Positions 21,821 through 32,428 of a stretch of DNA of 64,000 nt are shown here, piece after piece. The first letter of the stretch is position 1. Each line of letters starts with the position of its first letter. The notes beneath the pieces were generated by a model. It did no database searches, was not told the DNA's origin, and saw only the letters and a program-made list of their open reading frames with translations. A program made the position numbers and the translations under genes. The stretch spans positions 51,446,850 to 51,510,849 of the forward strand of contig OZ024795.1 of assembly GCA_964017045.1 (NCBI GenBank), read 5' to 3'. This DNA is from Omphiscola glabra. Its lineage: Eukaryota; Mollusca; Gastropoda; Lymnaeidae.

Positions 21821-22003
21821 CAGTGGCGTAACTTAGGGCTAGTTAGCCGCATGGTGGCGGGGGGGGGGGGCAACTCTTATGTCGCCTACTTTTAAGAAAA
21901 AAAATTCAGCAGTTGGCCGAATATGACGCACCTCCATTTATAGAAAAACGTTCCGCCCGGGGAGGACTGCTCACTCTGCACCCCCCCCCCCAATACGCCC
22001 CTT
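21821..22003. mobile_element. MITE-like element
   Basis: Starts CAGTGGCGTAAC and ends near AATACGCCCCTTC. It has a G run near 21859 and a C run near 21980, plus GTTGGCCGAATATGACGC, as in related elements. No target duplication is clear. Confidence 0.5.
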
Positions 22004-22218
22004 CACACACTTACACAAATTCTTGTTGAAACCATTTTAATTTTTCTCACAGAACAATTTTAGACCAGCTATAAAAAATCCGTTTTTTTATTCTGTCTTA
22101 GAACTACCGGGTAATTAAGATCTATTTCAGTCTCACACCTGACAAAGATTACTAATGATGGCAATGATTATGATTACCTTTCAGCATTTCCCCTCACTGC
22201 ATTACGAATTACAGTCAC

Positions 22219-22413
22219 CAGTGTCGTAGGAAAAGAAGTGAGGGGTGCTTAGAGGGTGTCCTAAAGGGGTGGTCCGCGCCGGGCGGCAGTTTTTCCTCTT
22301 TACATAAAGGGCGGACTTTTCGGCATACTGAAGAGTTGTTTTTTTTCGTGCGAGGTGAGGCGGCAAAGTTTTCAAACTCCCCCCGCCTGGCACTAACCCT
22401 AACTACGCCCCTG
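22219..22413. mobile_element. MITE family 2
   Basis: Starts CAGTGTCGTAGG and ends AACTACGCCCCTG. Flanks ACAGTCAC and ACACTCAC match at 7 of 8. The interior GGCGGACTTTTCGGCATACT resembles a block at 37545-37674. Confidence 0.7.
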
Positions 22414-22604
22414 ACACTCACACATGCATTCTCAGGTGACCGTATCGATGCGACGCGTTGTTCTTGGTGGTCAAGCCGCGACGGGTCTCAACAACGGGGT
22501 AGGGCACCCTGCCTCGCGGCCAACTCATTAAAACCCACTGTTAGCTCTGCGTAAAGCTTATTTTGATGACAAACTTTAAAAGTAGACTACGGGATACATT
22601 AGCG

Positions 22605-22782
22605 CAGTGGTTCTCAACTTTACAGTTCCTCATGTTGTGGCGACCCCCCAACCACACAAAGAATTTTAGTTGCTACTTCATAACTGCAGAGTACATGTTT
22701 TTTCCGATGGTCTTAGGCGACCCCTGGTAGAATGTGGTTCGACTCCGTAAGGGGTCGCACACCCACAGGTTGAGAACCGCTG
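22605..22782. mobile_element. MITE family 3 (CAGTGGTTCTCAA ends)
   Basis: Begins CAGTGGTTCTCAACTT and ends AGGTTGAGAACCGCTG, a clear terminal inverted repeat. Flanks CATTAGCG and CATTGGCG match at 7 of 8. Relatives lie at 25740-25872 and 58865-59057. The hAT assignment follows from the 8-bp duplication and CA...TG ends. Confidence 0.85.
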
Positions 22783-22989
22783 CATTGGCGGTTGATAAAA
22801 ACTGGCGTGCGCCTAACGCCAACTTATTCCCTCCGATTTATCCTTCTCTTTATATCTTCAAATTTTTGTCTCCAATTTATGCCTCCCGTCTATATTCTAT
22901 ATTTATAGCCTCCATTTAAGATTCCAATTTGTATACCCACTTATAGCCTGCATTTAATTTTTTCCATTTTATGTTCCCCATTTTATATC

Positions 22990-23620
22990 ATAAATTTATA
23001 TCCTACATTTATATCCTATATACGTTTATATCCGGCATCTATGTCCTATAGTTATGTCATCAACGTATGTCCTATAGTTATGTCATGAAAGTATGTCCTA
23101 TAGTTATGTCATCAATGTATGTCCTATAGTTATGTCATGAAAGTATGTCCTATAGTTATGTCATCAAAGTATGTCCTATAGCTATGTCATGAAAGTATGT
23201 CCTATAGTTATGTCATCAATGTATGTCCTATATTATGTCATCAACATATGTCCTATAGTTATGTCTTCAAAGGTTGTCCTATAGTTATGTCATGAAAATA
23301 TGTCCTATAGTTATGTCTTCAGAGGTTGTCCTATAGTTATGTCATGAAAATATGTCCTATAGTTATGTCTTCAGAGGTTTTCCTATAGTTATGTCATGAA
23401 AATATGTTCTATAGTTATGTCTTCAGAGGTTGTCCTATAGTTATCTCATGAAAATATGTCCTATAGTTATGTCATGAAAATATGTCCTATAGTTATGTCT
23501 TCAGAGGTTGTCCTATAGTTATGTCATGAAAATATGTCCTATAGTTATGTCTTCAGAGGTTGTCCTATAGTTATGTCATGAAAATATGTCCAATAGTTAT
23601 GTCTTGAACATAATCCCCAT
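22990..23620. repeat. Minisatellite, ~24-bp unit, ~26 copies
   Basis: Units contain TATGTCCTATAGTTATGTCA followed by TCAA, TGAA or TTCAGAGG. The proximal half uses TCATCAA/TCATGAAAG units. The distal half alternates TCATGAAAA and TCTTCAGAGG, a dimeric ~48-bp period. Confidence 0.95.
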
Positions 23621-24029
23621 TAATGTTTCCCAATTCTTTGCTCACACACAGGCGTCTCAACGATTACCCGCCATATAGTGCATTCATGACCTGATCAAAT
23701 GCCCGGGCCACCTCGCGTTCTACCGTCCAACGAACGTCACATCTGTTGCACGCTGGTTTTGGTGAGTGAGTCTGTGCTGTGAGCTTCGCACACACCATGA
23801 CTCTTGAGGCTGTGGCGTCACTAGGGGTGCGGGCGGCAACGGGGGACACCTCACAGGAGTTGGGGGGGGGGGGGGCTGACACCAAAGGTAAAACTGAAAA
23901 TTTGGCTCGAGCCAGTTTCAGATACGGAACTCAGATAAATATAAGAGTGTTAACAGAGCAGGGTGCCATAAAAACAGGGCGTTGCTAGAGTAGTGTGCCT
24001 CGAGAACAGGGGTCGCCCCCAGTAAAGGA
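23621..24029. other. Unannotated stretch with MITE-like edge
   Basis: GTGGCGTCACTAGGGGTGC near 23813, a G run, and GACACCAAAGG suggest a MITE fragment. No gene. Confidence 0.4.
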
Positions 24030-24455
24030 AGCCATCAAAACAGTGTGTCACCAGAACAGGGTGCCATCAGAACAGGATGCCACCCTAATATAAGGCTATC
24101 TTCAGAGCAGTGTGCCAAATGAAGTGTTTGCCAACAGAAGAGGCTGCATACAGAAGAGGTTACCCACAGAAGAGGTTACCCACAGAATAGGTTGCCAACA
24201 GAAGAGGTTACCAACAGAAGAGGTTGCCAACAGAACAGGGTGCCACCACAATAGGGCGACACCATAAAAGGGTATCTTCAGAGCAGTGTGCCACCAGAAG
24301 AGGTTGCCACCAGACAGGGCAGGATGCCATCAGAGTAGGCTGCAAAGAGAACAGTGTGACGACTGAGCAGGCTGTCACCAGAGCAGGCTTTCACTAGAGC
24401 AGGCTGCCACCAGAGCAGGCTTTCACCAGAGCAGGCTGCCACCTGAGCAGACAGA
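24030..24455. repeat. Degenerate ~15-18-bp tandem repeats
   Basis: Drifting units of the form (G/A)CCA(C/A)CAGA(A/G)CAGG(C/T)TG. The segment at 24360-24450 is the most regular. Confidence 0.75.
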
Positions 24456-25012
24456 ATCGGAGTAGTTACATGGTGTAATCTGGAGAAGGTGAAGTCAGAG
24501 GCGGCAACCATACTTTTTGGTTTTATTCATTTTGAATATTCATTTTGTATGTCCATATTTTGTTTGTTCCTTTTGTATGTTCTGAGGTGTCCCCCCCCCC
24601 CCCCCCCCGCGGGCCGTCAAGAAAGTCTAAATGCCGGGTCTAATTTGTTAATCTAATCTATTTCAGCGTAACTTCAACTGATCGCTCCCTGAAGGGTCAT
24701 TTAAATGTCAATTTCTCTTACGTTTGCTGGAAGCAAAATGGTTTTAACCGGTAAACAAATGTTTTTTATTGGCCTATCTTTGCTTGAATGTAGGCGTTTT
24801 GCCGACATATCATATTTTTGAGCTATTTTTACTTTCAAAATGGCACGTGACGTGGATTTCAAAGCACTGACCCCAGTCAATTCGTGACACGGTCTTTGAC
24901 CCGTCCGATACAGCACGAAGTTCAAATACGTAAGCCATCGATTGAACTGTTAAGCGCCAGGCAGCTATAACGGCTGACTTTGGACTGACACAAATGTTCA
25001 CGTACTTTAGAT
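24456..25012. other. Unannotated stretch
   Basis: A long C run lies at ~24589-24608. No gene recognised. Confidence 0.5.
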
Positions 25013-25201
25013 CAGGGGTCCTTAAAAATTTTTGTTGTTCCACTGACCCCATTGCCAATCAGGGAAAGGGCACAGATCCCTTCTAGCAATGAAGTTTATA
25101 AATGCATAAAATAAAATTACAGACGATTTTCAGCTCACGACATCACTTCACCTTGTCAGGGAACCCCAAAGGTTCCGTGGACCCCAGGTTATGAACCCTT
25201 G
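25013..25201. mobile_element. MITE-like element (CAGGGGTCC ends)
   Basis: Begins CAGGGGTCCTTAAAAATTT and ends GGTTATGAACCCTTG. Flanks CTTTAGAT and CTTTAGGT match at 7 of 8. Confidence 0.75.
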
Positions 25202-25236
25202 CTTTAGGTATTTGAATCTATGCTTTAAAAAGTTTC

Positions 25237-25395
25237 CAAGTGGCGCAGGAGGGGGTTGTAGAGGGGCGGTCCGCCTCTGGCGGCACATTTTTCTACAGAT
25301 ATGGGGGGGGGGGCATTTAACGACCAAATGAAAATTTTTTGTTCGTGGCCAATTCTAGCTCTACCCGGGCGTCACTAATCCTAGCTACGCCACTG
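25237..25395. mobile_element. MITE-like element (CAGTGGCGTA-type)
   Basis: Left end AAGTGGCGCAGGAGGG, right end CTAGCTACGCCACTG, with a G run and GGCGGCACATTTTTCT inside. No target duplication is clear. Confidence 0.5.
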
Positions 25396-25739
25396 CTGAT
25401 TCTCCCCTTCAACCCACACATCTGTTCCATCGTCCTATGATCTTCTTTGGGTGTCAGCAAGTACGGGTAGAGATTTGTTGGAAACTCCCAGCATGCCAAC
25501 TGACGAAGGACCGCTGCCGCTCCCGTTCCTACCAAGGATGTCGCCATTGATCTGCCCACATCAGATCTACAGACATCGTCGGCAGACGTTATCTACGCCA
25601 GGGAGGGGCTACTCCACACGTTCGTCCCCCATCATCAACAAAACCTCGTAACCCCGCCAACCGTTGAGAAAACGTTCCGCATCCCCTTTTGTTTAATACT
25701 TGGTGGGCTATTTATCTTAAATTAAAAGATACTCTAATG
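25396..25739. other. Unannotated stretch
   Basis: Opposed frames of 66-80 codons without a known domain. No supported gene. Confidence 0.4.
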
Positions 25740-25872
25740 CAGTGGTTCTCAAACTTCCTTATGACGCGACCCTTTAATACAGTTCCTCGTGTTGTGGCGA
25801 CCCCCAACCACAGAATTATTTTCGTTACTTTCCCCTGGGAAAGGGTCGTGACCCACAGGTTGAGAACCGCTG
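25740..25872. mobile_element. MITE family 3 copy
   Basis: Begins CAGTGGTTCTCAAACTTCC and ends GGTTGAGAACCGCTG. Flanks CTCTAATG and CTCTATTG match at 7 of 8. It contains GTTCCTCGTGTTGTGGCGAC, as in the copy at 22605. Confidence 0.85.
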
Positions 25873-26202
25873 CTCTATTGGGAAATTGGAATTTGCATCT
25901 GCAACACCCCCCCCCCCCCACACACACATTTTTTACACACACACACACATTCATTATGACATCAAGATCTGACGTCACGTTGGATTAACATATACAGACC
26001 AACAACGCTGCACATTATAATTTATCTGTAAGAATGCGTGTGTAAATCCATGGCACGGCCCTAGTTTTAAACTGCTTTGGAAAAATCACCATCGTTAAAC
26101 AGTGTAGCTATGTTCTAAGAAATTAGTGAATCAGCCATTGGCCGTACTGACGGCATGGGAGACGCCAATGACTATTGCACATGCACAACAATGGCAGAAT
26201 CC
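25873..26202. other. Unannotated stretch with C run and (CA)n
   Basis: A C run at ~25908 is followed by CA repeats to 25950. No gene. Confidence 0.5.
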
Positions 26203-26398
26203 GTTTGATACGTCACCGGCCCCAGGACGCGGTTTGTCAAGTTTGCTACGTCACCGGCCACAGGACGCGGTTTGCCAAGTTTGTTACGACACCGGCCACA
26301 GGACGCGGTTTGCCAAGTTTGTTACGTCACCGGCCACAGGACGCGGTTTGTCAAGTTTGCTACGTCACCGGCCCCAGGACGCGGTTTGCCAAGTTTTC
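26203..26398. repeat. Minisatellite, 38-bp unit, ~5 copies
   Basis: Units contain GTCACCGGCCCCAGGACGCG and GTTTGCCAAGTTTG. GC-rich relative to the surroundings. Confidence 0.95.
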
Positions 26399-26718
26399 GC
26401 CTTGGACTGAGAAGATTCGTTGTATGGCTGTAGGAAATAAAAATCAAGATGGCAGCGGGGTGAAGACGTTTGATAGGCCAGAATCAATATCGCACGCCTG
26501 CTCGGGTCGTAAGTTGCTTAGATTGTCCGAATCAGGGCGGCCCCACGGGAAGGGCCGTTACTGTTGTCTCGCGAGGGGCAAGGATTCACATCCTCGTTTA
26601 TTTATCTTCTGCTGGGGGCAACGCAACCACGTTGTGCGCATGTCAAATACGGGCAGACTTGAAATTTATAATTTAATAATTCCAGGTGGCGCTTCATATA
26701 TTCACCAATGCGTAGTAG
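26399..26718. other. Unannotated stretch
   Basis: No recognisable gene. The long plus frame here is the run-off of the 38-bp array. Confidence 0.5.
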
Positions 26719-26720
26719 TA

Positions 26721-27406
26721 CAGTAGAAGTCCGATAATCCGGCACGTTCTGGACCGGCTCAGTGCCGGACTACCGAAAATTCCGGTCTATCGGGCGGTGC
26801 CCCTTCTTTTTAGTGTAGGCTTTGCCGTAAAACAAATGTACTTTGTTTTTTAACTACATACATACATAAATCGTAATTATAAGAACAATTAGGTTAATAA
26901 TTAAACTACAAATATAGTATGCAAATACAAAAAAGTTTATTTTATATTTCATATAATGTATGTACACGTACTGCAAAACATATTTCACTTAGATTTAAAA
27001 AAGTCACGAATGTCTTTTTGTTTTCTTGACTTTTGGCGTTTAGTATATAATTTATTTCTAATGATATGGAAATCAATAATTTCTGAAGCACTGTAGCTAG
27101 TACTAGCCTCAGCAAAAGAGATAAACTTATTTAGTGATTCTGCAGCTTCTGCCCAGCTGATTTTTTCCTTTTCTTCCGTTTCGGCATCTGAGTCACTTTC
27201 TTCAAGATTTTGAGTAGGCTGAGGGTTTACTACACTGTTGATAATGTCCTCATCGGTTAGTTCTTGTTCAACAGGCTCATTCTCGTCGATTATTTGCTTT
27301 AAAGACACACTTTTGGAGAAAACCAAAATTTTTACAATTTTCCGGAGTGATCCCGGACTATCGGGCATTCCGGACTGTTGGATGCCGGATTAATGGACTT
27401 CTACTG
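26721..27406. mobile_element. Tigger/pogo-type DNA transposon, internally deleted
   Basis: Terminal inverted repeats start CAGTAGAAGTCCGATAATCC on the left. The right end, read inward, starts CAGTAGAAGTCCATTAATCC; about 22 of the first 24 bases agree. TA dinucleotides flank both ends (26719-26720 and 27407-27408), as expected for Tc1/mariner-superfamily insertion. Inside, only the 3' end of the transposase gene remains, on the minus strand. Confidence 0.9.
26985..27368 (-). pseudogene. Tigger transposase C-terminal remnant
   Basis: A 127-codon frame has an acidic middle (SDSDAETEEKEK), then SWAEAAESLNKFISFAE, then a C-terminal segment with DFHIIRNKLYTKRQ and KQKDIRDFF. This is the C-terminal tail found in Tigger/Jerky-like (TIGD) transposases, downstream of the DDE domain. 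The N-terminal HTH/CENP-B DNA-binding domains and the DDE catalytic core are absent, and about 17 residues at the start derive from the terminal repeat. It cannot act as a transposase. Confidence 0.75.
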
Positions 27407-27408
27407 TA

Positions 27409-27764
27409 CTTTTTTTTCTATTGTGTGCATTTCGTGCGTACTGGGGTAGCAGCGAATGAGAGCGCAGCACGGTGCGCAAGAGCGCGAAGCGGACAAGAAA
27501 GATCCAGTCTGGAATTATTAGTATAGGTTATAGAAAGCGTCGTTTTCTTTTTCGTAGGGATGGGTGGTTTTGTGGGGTGCGGGGAATGTTTTAATTTAAA
27601 TTCAAGAATAAATCCGATCGTACTAACAAAATTTCTAGAGTAAAATAAATAACTAGCATGTTGTTCATGCAACATAAAAGTAGCAATAAAATAATTCAAG
27701 TAGTACCCGGTAGCCAAAAAAATCTATTTACATATAACTGATGAGTTCAATAAATGTTTTAAAT
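27409..27764. other. Unannotated stretch
   Basis: No gene recognised; T run at 27410-27418. Confidence 0.5.
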
Positions 27765-28435
27765 GTGCCATCTCCCACTGTTGGTCGAACGGTCCCAGTC
27801 CATCACAGCAGACATCTCCCACTGTTGGTCAAATGGCCCCAGTCCATTACAGCAGACATCTCCTACTGTTGGTCGAACGGCCCCAGTCCATTACAGCAGA
27901 CATCTCCTACTGTTGGTCGAATGGTCCCAGTCCATTACAGCAGACATCTCCTACTGTTAGTCGAACGGCCCCAGTCCATTACAGCAGACATCTCCTACTA
28001 TTGGTCGAATGGTCCCAGTCCATTACAACAGACATCTCCAACTGTTGTCTGAACGGCCCCAGTCCATTACAGCAGACATCTCCTACTGTTGGTCGGACGG
28101 TCCCAGTCCATTACAGCAAACATCTCCCACTGTTGGTCAAACGGCCCCAGTCCATTACAGCAGACATCTCCCACTGTTGGTCGAATGGTCCCAGTCCATT
28201 ACAGCAGACATCTCCTACTGTTGGTCGAACGGCCCCAGTCCATTACAGCAGACATCTCCTACTGTTGGTCGAATGGTCCCAGTCCATTACAGCAGACATC
28301 TCCTACTGTTGGTCGAATGGTCCCAGTCCATTACAGCAGACATCTCCAACTGTTGGCTGAACGGCCCCAGTCCATTACAGCAGACATCTCCTACTGTTGG
28401 TCGAACGGTCCCAGTCTAATACAGCAGACATCTCC
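27765..28435. repeat. Minisatellite, 43-bp unit, ~15.6 copies
   Basis: Units contain CCCAGTCCATTACAGCAGAC and CTGTTGGTCGAACGG. Variants (CCCACTG/CCTACTG, GAACGGCCC/GAATGGTCC) recur in blocks of several units, so block duplication is likely. With a 43-bp period the frame cycles, giving several long overlapping plus frames that are artefacts. Confidence 0.95.
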
Positions 28436-29006
28436 CAGTTGTTCGACATACTCTATGTCTGGTATGGATGACGCCACCCGATCTTCCACCTCCATATCCT
28501 CCTCAACGCCCCAACCACCACTCCCTCCCTGCGCCACATCTAGGGCCACCGATCCCTATTATAATGTAGAGTACAAATCACGTTTAGGATTGCGACACTT
28601 TGGAAGACGGGGGTGGGGGGGTCGGCCCGTCTACTTGACTGGAAAATCGATAAGTACTGGACCAAAATCTGCAATCCAACACTCACCTTTAACCCCTGAC
28701 CTTCTCACACTTGTCAGGGTTGGTGGAGACTGCGTAATGGGGGCCCGACGTCACTGTCGTGCCGGATATTAAATTATGTCGCAGTGAGGTCATGCCAGGG
28801 CGCACGACCACCCAATACCAACACCACCCACATCCCCATTTCTATAACTTTTAAATGTAAATGGCGCCCCCCCCCCCCACGCCCTTGTCTGACAACTACG
28901 ACAGTCAGTGTTTACTCACATTTCATCTTACTGAAGATTTAAAAGCAGTTGGGGGTATCGATTTTACACTGCTAACGTGTTAAGTGTGTAAATCGGGAAG
29001 TGCTAC
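28436..29006. other. Unannotated stretch
   Basis: A proline- and serine-rich frame runs on from the array. It has no recognised domain, and a C run lies at ~28869. Confidence 0.4.
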
Positions 29007-29116
29007 ATCGGTGCTACATCAGCTCTACACCTGTGCTACGTCTGTGCTACACCTCTGCTACACCTGTGCTACATCGGCACCACACCTGTGCTACATATGT
29101 GCTACATCTGTGCTGC
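29007..29116. repeat. Short tandem repeat GTGCTACA(T/C)CT
   Basis: Roughly ten drifting copies of an 11-12-bp unit. Confidence 0.8.
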
Positions 29117-29228
29117 TACAATTAAAGTAACTATCTTATATATTAATGTCTTGGACGTGTTATTTTCTCTTCGGCAAGCCTCTTGTAATGCCAGGCAGGG
29201 CAAAGGTATAGTGACAGCCAGTGCCAAG

Positions 29229-29512
29229 TAATGTCATCACCCCGCTAAATAAATTAGGTCGTCTCATCACCCCGCTAAATAAATTAAGTCGTCTCATCAC
29301 CCCGCTATATAAATTAATTCGTCTCATCAGAACACTATATAAATTAAGTCATGTCATCACCCCGCTATATAAATTAAGTCATGTCATCACCCCGCTATAT
29401 AAATTAAGTCATCTCATCACCCCGCTATATAAATTAAGTTGTCTTGTCATCACGCTATATAAATTAAGTTGTCTTGTCATCACGCTATATAATTAAGTCA
29501 TGTCATCACCAT
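29229..29512. repeat. Minisatellite, ~30-bp unit, ~9 copies
   Basis: Units contain TCATCACCCCGCTATATAAA and TTAAGTC(A/G)T. Confidence 0.95.
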
Positions 29513-29664
29513 ATATTTATTTAAACCATTATATGACAGCTTAAAACTTATCTCAAAAAGACGGTGGGAGCAGGGTGAAGACAAAACGTGGACAGTTTTA
29601 ACATGCAGGTTAGGCATGTGTACGTTACGTAATACACATACCGAGGAAAATATTTGGCAACACA

Positions 29665-29757
29665 TGCTGGACGGATGTTGGATAGATGTTGGACGGATGT
29701 TGGACAAATGTGGGACGGATGTTGGACACATGTTGGACAGATGTTGGAAGGATATTG
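29665..29757. repeat. Short tandem repeat, 11-12-bp unit
   Basis: About eight drifting copies of GATGTTGGACG. Confidence 0.85.
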
Positions 29758-29811
29758 ACAAAGTTTTTGGTATTTTTCCCCTCTCAAACCTGCATTTGTT
29801 GCGGCAGCTCG

Positions 29812-30172
29812 AATTTAAGCTGTAAGGCTGTCTTCTAGCCTGGAGCCAAGTCGGCTAATTTAAGCTGTAAGGCTGTCCTTTAACCTGGAGCCAAGTCGGC
29901 TAATTTAAGCTGTAAGGCTGTCTTTTAACCTGGAGTCAAGTCGGCTAATTTAAGCTGTAAGGCTGTCCTTTAACCTGAAGCCAAGTCGGCTAATTTAAGC
30001 TGTAATGATGTCCTTTAACCTGGAGCCAAGTCGGCTAATTTAAGCTGTAAGGCTGTCTTTTAACCTGGAGTCAAGTCGGCTAATTTAAGCTGTAAGGCTG
30101 TCCTTTAACCTGAAGCCAAGTCGGCTAATTTAAGCTGTAATGATGTCCTTTAACCTGGAGCCAAGTCGGCTG
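29812..30172. repeat. Minisatellite, 45-bp unit, ~8 copies
   Basis: Units contain TTTAAGCTGTAAGGCTGTCC and GGAGCCAAGTCGGCTAA. A multi-unit sequence (GTCCTTTAACCTGAAGCC, then TAATGATGTCC) occurs twice, showing block duplication. Confidence 0.95.
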
Positions 30173-30389
30173 CTGTTTTGAGGTTAAGAATGTTTATTTA
30201 GGGCTGTACATCTTCCAACAAAGACTCGGTGATGAGCAAGCCTTCTTTAAATGTACACATGTACATTCTTTGATAACTAAATGCAAGTCATTATCATGTA
30301 TCGCTCTCTACCCTCCCAGCAACTTCGCTTTCCAATAAAGTCTTTGGGGGAAATGTCACTCAGTCGTCTGCTTAGCCTTTCTCACTCCC

Positions 30390-31030
30390 AATGGAGCATA
30401 GACCATCCACAACTCGTTTCCATCTGTCTCTGTCCTTGGCTATCTTTGTTAGTTCAGCCCAATGGAGCATAGACCATCCACAACTCGTTTCCATCTGTCC
30501 CTGTCCTGGGCTATCTTTGTTAGTTCAGCCCAATGGAGCATAGACCATCCACAACTCGTTTCCATCTGTCACTGTCCTGGGCTATCTTTATTAGTTCAGT
30601 CCAATGGAGCATAGGCCATCCACAACTCGTTTCCATCTGTCCCTGTCCTTGGCTATCTTTGTTAGTTCAGCCCAATGGAGCATAGACCATCCACAACTCG
30701 TTTCCATTTGTCCCTGTCCTGGGCTATCTTTGTTAGTTCAGCCCAATGGAGCATAGACCATCCACAATTTGTTTCCATCTGTCCCTGTCCTGGGCTATCT
30801 TTGTTAGTTCAGTCCAATGAAGCATAGGCCATCCACAACTCGTTTCCATCTGTCCCTGTCCTGGGCTATCTTTGTTAGTTCAGCCCAATGGAGCATAGAC
30901 CATCCACAACTCGTTTCCATCTGTCCCTGTCCTGGGCTATCTTTGTTAGTTCAGCCCAATGGAGCATAGACCATCCACACTTCTTTTCCACCTGTTTCTG
31001 TCCTGGGCTATCTTTTTTAGTCCAGTCCAA
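30390..31030 (-). repeat. 71-bp minisatellite made from a LINE ORF2 tail
   Basis: About nine units of 71 bp (starts at 30390, 30461, 30532, 30603 and onward). The reverse complement of a unit encodes LTKIAQDRDRWKRVVDGLCS, the end of a LINE ORF2 protein, matching KKIAQDRNRWKRSVDGLCS in the adjoining LINE fragment. Since 71 is not a multiple of three, the units do not share a continuous frame. Confidence 0.9.
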
Positions 31031-31260
31031 CTTTTCTTCATTCTCTTTACCTCTGCCTCTACTCCCTCTTCCATGTGGCTCTTGGTCTTCCTCTCTTCCT
31101 GGTACCTTGATGATTCCAATTCAGGGCCTGTCTTGTGGTGTTAGTGATTAGTTTCCTAAATGTGTGCCCTATCCATCTCCATTTTCTCTTTTGTATCTCC
31201 ATTTTCTCTTTTGTATCTCCATTTTCTCTCCCAAGGGACATTGTTACAACTTTTGTCAAA
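30960..31260 (-). mobile_element. LINE ORF2 C-terminal fragment
   Basis: The minus-strand frame reads [13 protein letters not shown], then [20 protein letters not shown] and TWKRE, continuing as VKRMKKSWTGLKKIAQDRNR and WKRSVDGLCS. This is the tail after the reverse transcriptase domain in many animal non-LTR retrotransposons (WIGHTLRK, NPQGKRKRGRP, W..LERIAQDR.RWR..V.GLCS). The RT and endonuclease domains are missing, so the copy is 5'-truncated. Upstream, a 20-bp segment (ATTTTCTCTTTTGTATCTCC on plus) is itself repeated about three times near 31180-31225. The clade is not determined. Confidence 0.75.
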
Positions 31261-31484
31261 CCATCTTATTTTGAGGATCCATCAAAAGCACCTGTTGATA
31301 AAAACCTGCAATTTTTGAAAGGTAAGGTGTCGTCCCCCCCTCACAACCCGTCACACTGGTCGGGTGTATGCGAAGAATGTCAACGAGTAAGGTTTACCAG
31401 CCCCACGACCCCACTATTATCATCGCAATCAAAACTATTAATACATTTTATTTTATATGAAATAAGAAAATTATCCCTGGGATC
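31261..31484. other. Unannotated spacer
   Basis: No feature recognised between the LINE fragment and the next array. Confidence 0.5.
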
Positions 31485-31800
31485 GCGTTAGGCTTGCTGC
31501 CACAATATTATTCACCCTGGATACAGGTAGGCTTGCTGCCATTGTATTGGTCACCACGGATACAGGTAGGCTTGCTGCCATTGTATTGGTCACCACGGAT
31601 ACAGGTAGGCTTGCTGCCATTGTATTGTTCACCACTGATACAGATAGGCTTGCTGCCATTGAATTGGTCACCATGGATACAGGTAGGCTTGCTGCCATTG
31701 TATTGGTCACCATGGATAAAGATAGGCTTGCTGTCATTGTATTGGTCACCATGGATACAGGTAGGCTTGCTGCCATTGTATTGCTACCCATGGATAAAGA
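31485..31800. repeat. Minisatellite, 39-bp unit, ~8 copies
   Basis: Units contain GGCTTGCTGCCATTGTATTG and GTCACCATGGATACAGGTA. The 39-bp period keeps several frames open on both strands (89-116 codons), which I treat as artefacts. Confidence 0.95.
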
Positions 31801-32175
31801 TACATGGACATGCTAATGAGAGCTGCAAATGGAATCAGTCCTAGAGTGATGATGACGAGAAAATGGGTATGGACCCAATGTCACACTTGAGTCAGCCAGA
31901 CGACCAGGTTACTGCAGTGATGGCTGAATAATAGTGATGTATGGAGGTGTTATTTTAACTGAGTAGGGGGAGCGAAGGGAGGATTGGTGCGAGGAGGGGG
32001 GCAAAGATTGGGGGGTGGGGTGGTTTAAGAGACAGTGGAGAGATCTGAAAGAGAGGGAGGGAGAGAGAGAGGAGCAGAGAGAGGGAGAGAGAGTTGGTAT
32101 AAATGACAGTTGGTGTATAAATATGGTGGGTGGTGTGGGGGTTAAAATAAATTGTCTCTTTGAACAAAAACATCT
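31801..32175. other. Unannotated stretch with GA-rich tract
   Basis: A purine-rich GAGA tract lies at ~32036-32093. No gene. Confidence 0.5.
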
Positions 32176-32428
32176 AAGAGAGTGGCAAGAGCGCTGAGAG
32201 TGGCGAGAGTGATGAGAGTGACGATAGTGATGAGAGTGGCGAGAGTGGTGAGAGTGGCAAGAGTGGGGAGAACGGCGAGAGTGGTGAGAACGATGAGAGT
32301 GATGAGAGTGGTGAGAGTGGTTAGAGTGGCGAGAGTAGTGAGAGTGGTGAGAACGGTGAGAGTGGGGAGAGTGGGGAGATAGGTGAGAACGGTGAGAGTG
32401 GGGAGATAGGCGAGAGTGGCGAAGGAGA
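32176..32428. repeat. 9-bp purine-rich repeat (GAGAGTGGY)n
   Basis: About 28 drifting copies of AGAGTGGCG/AGAGTGGTG/AGAACGGTG. Purines dominate one strand. The arginine/valine-rich plus frame and threonine/leucine-rich minus frame come from the repeat. Confidence 0.9.

Noticed and set aside
27765..28772. Overlapping 103-227-codon plus frames
   Set aside because: Read through a 43-bp array. The Pro/Ser-rich continuation to 28772 shows no domain.
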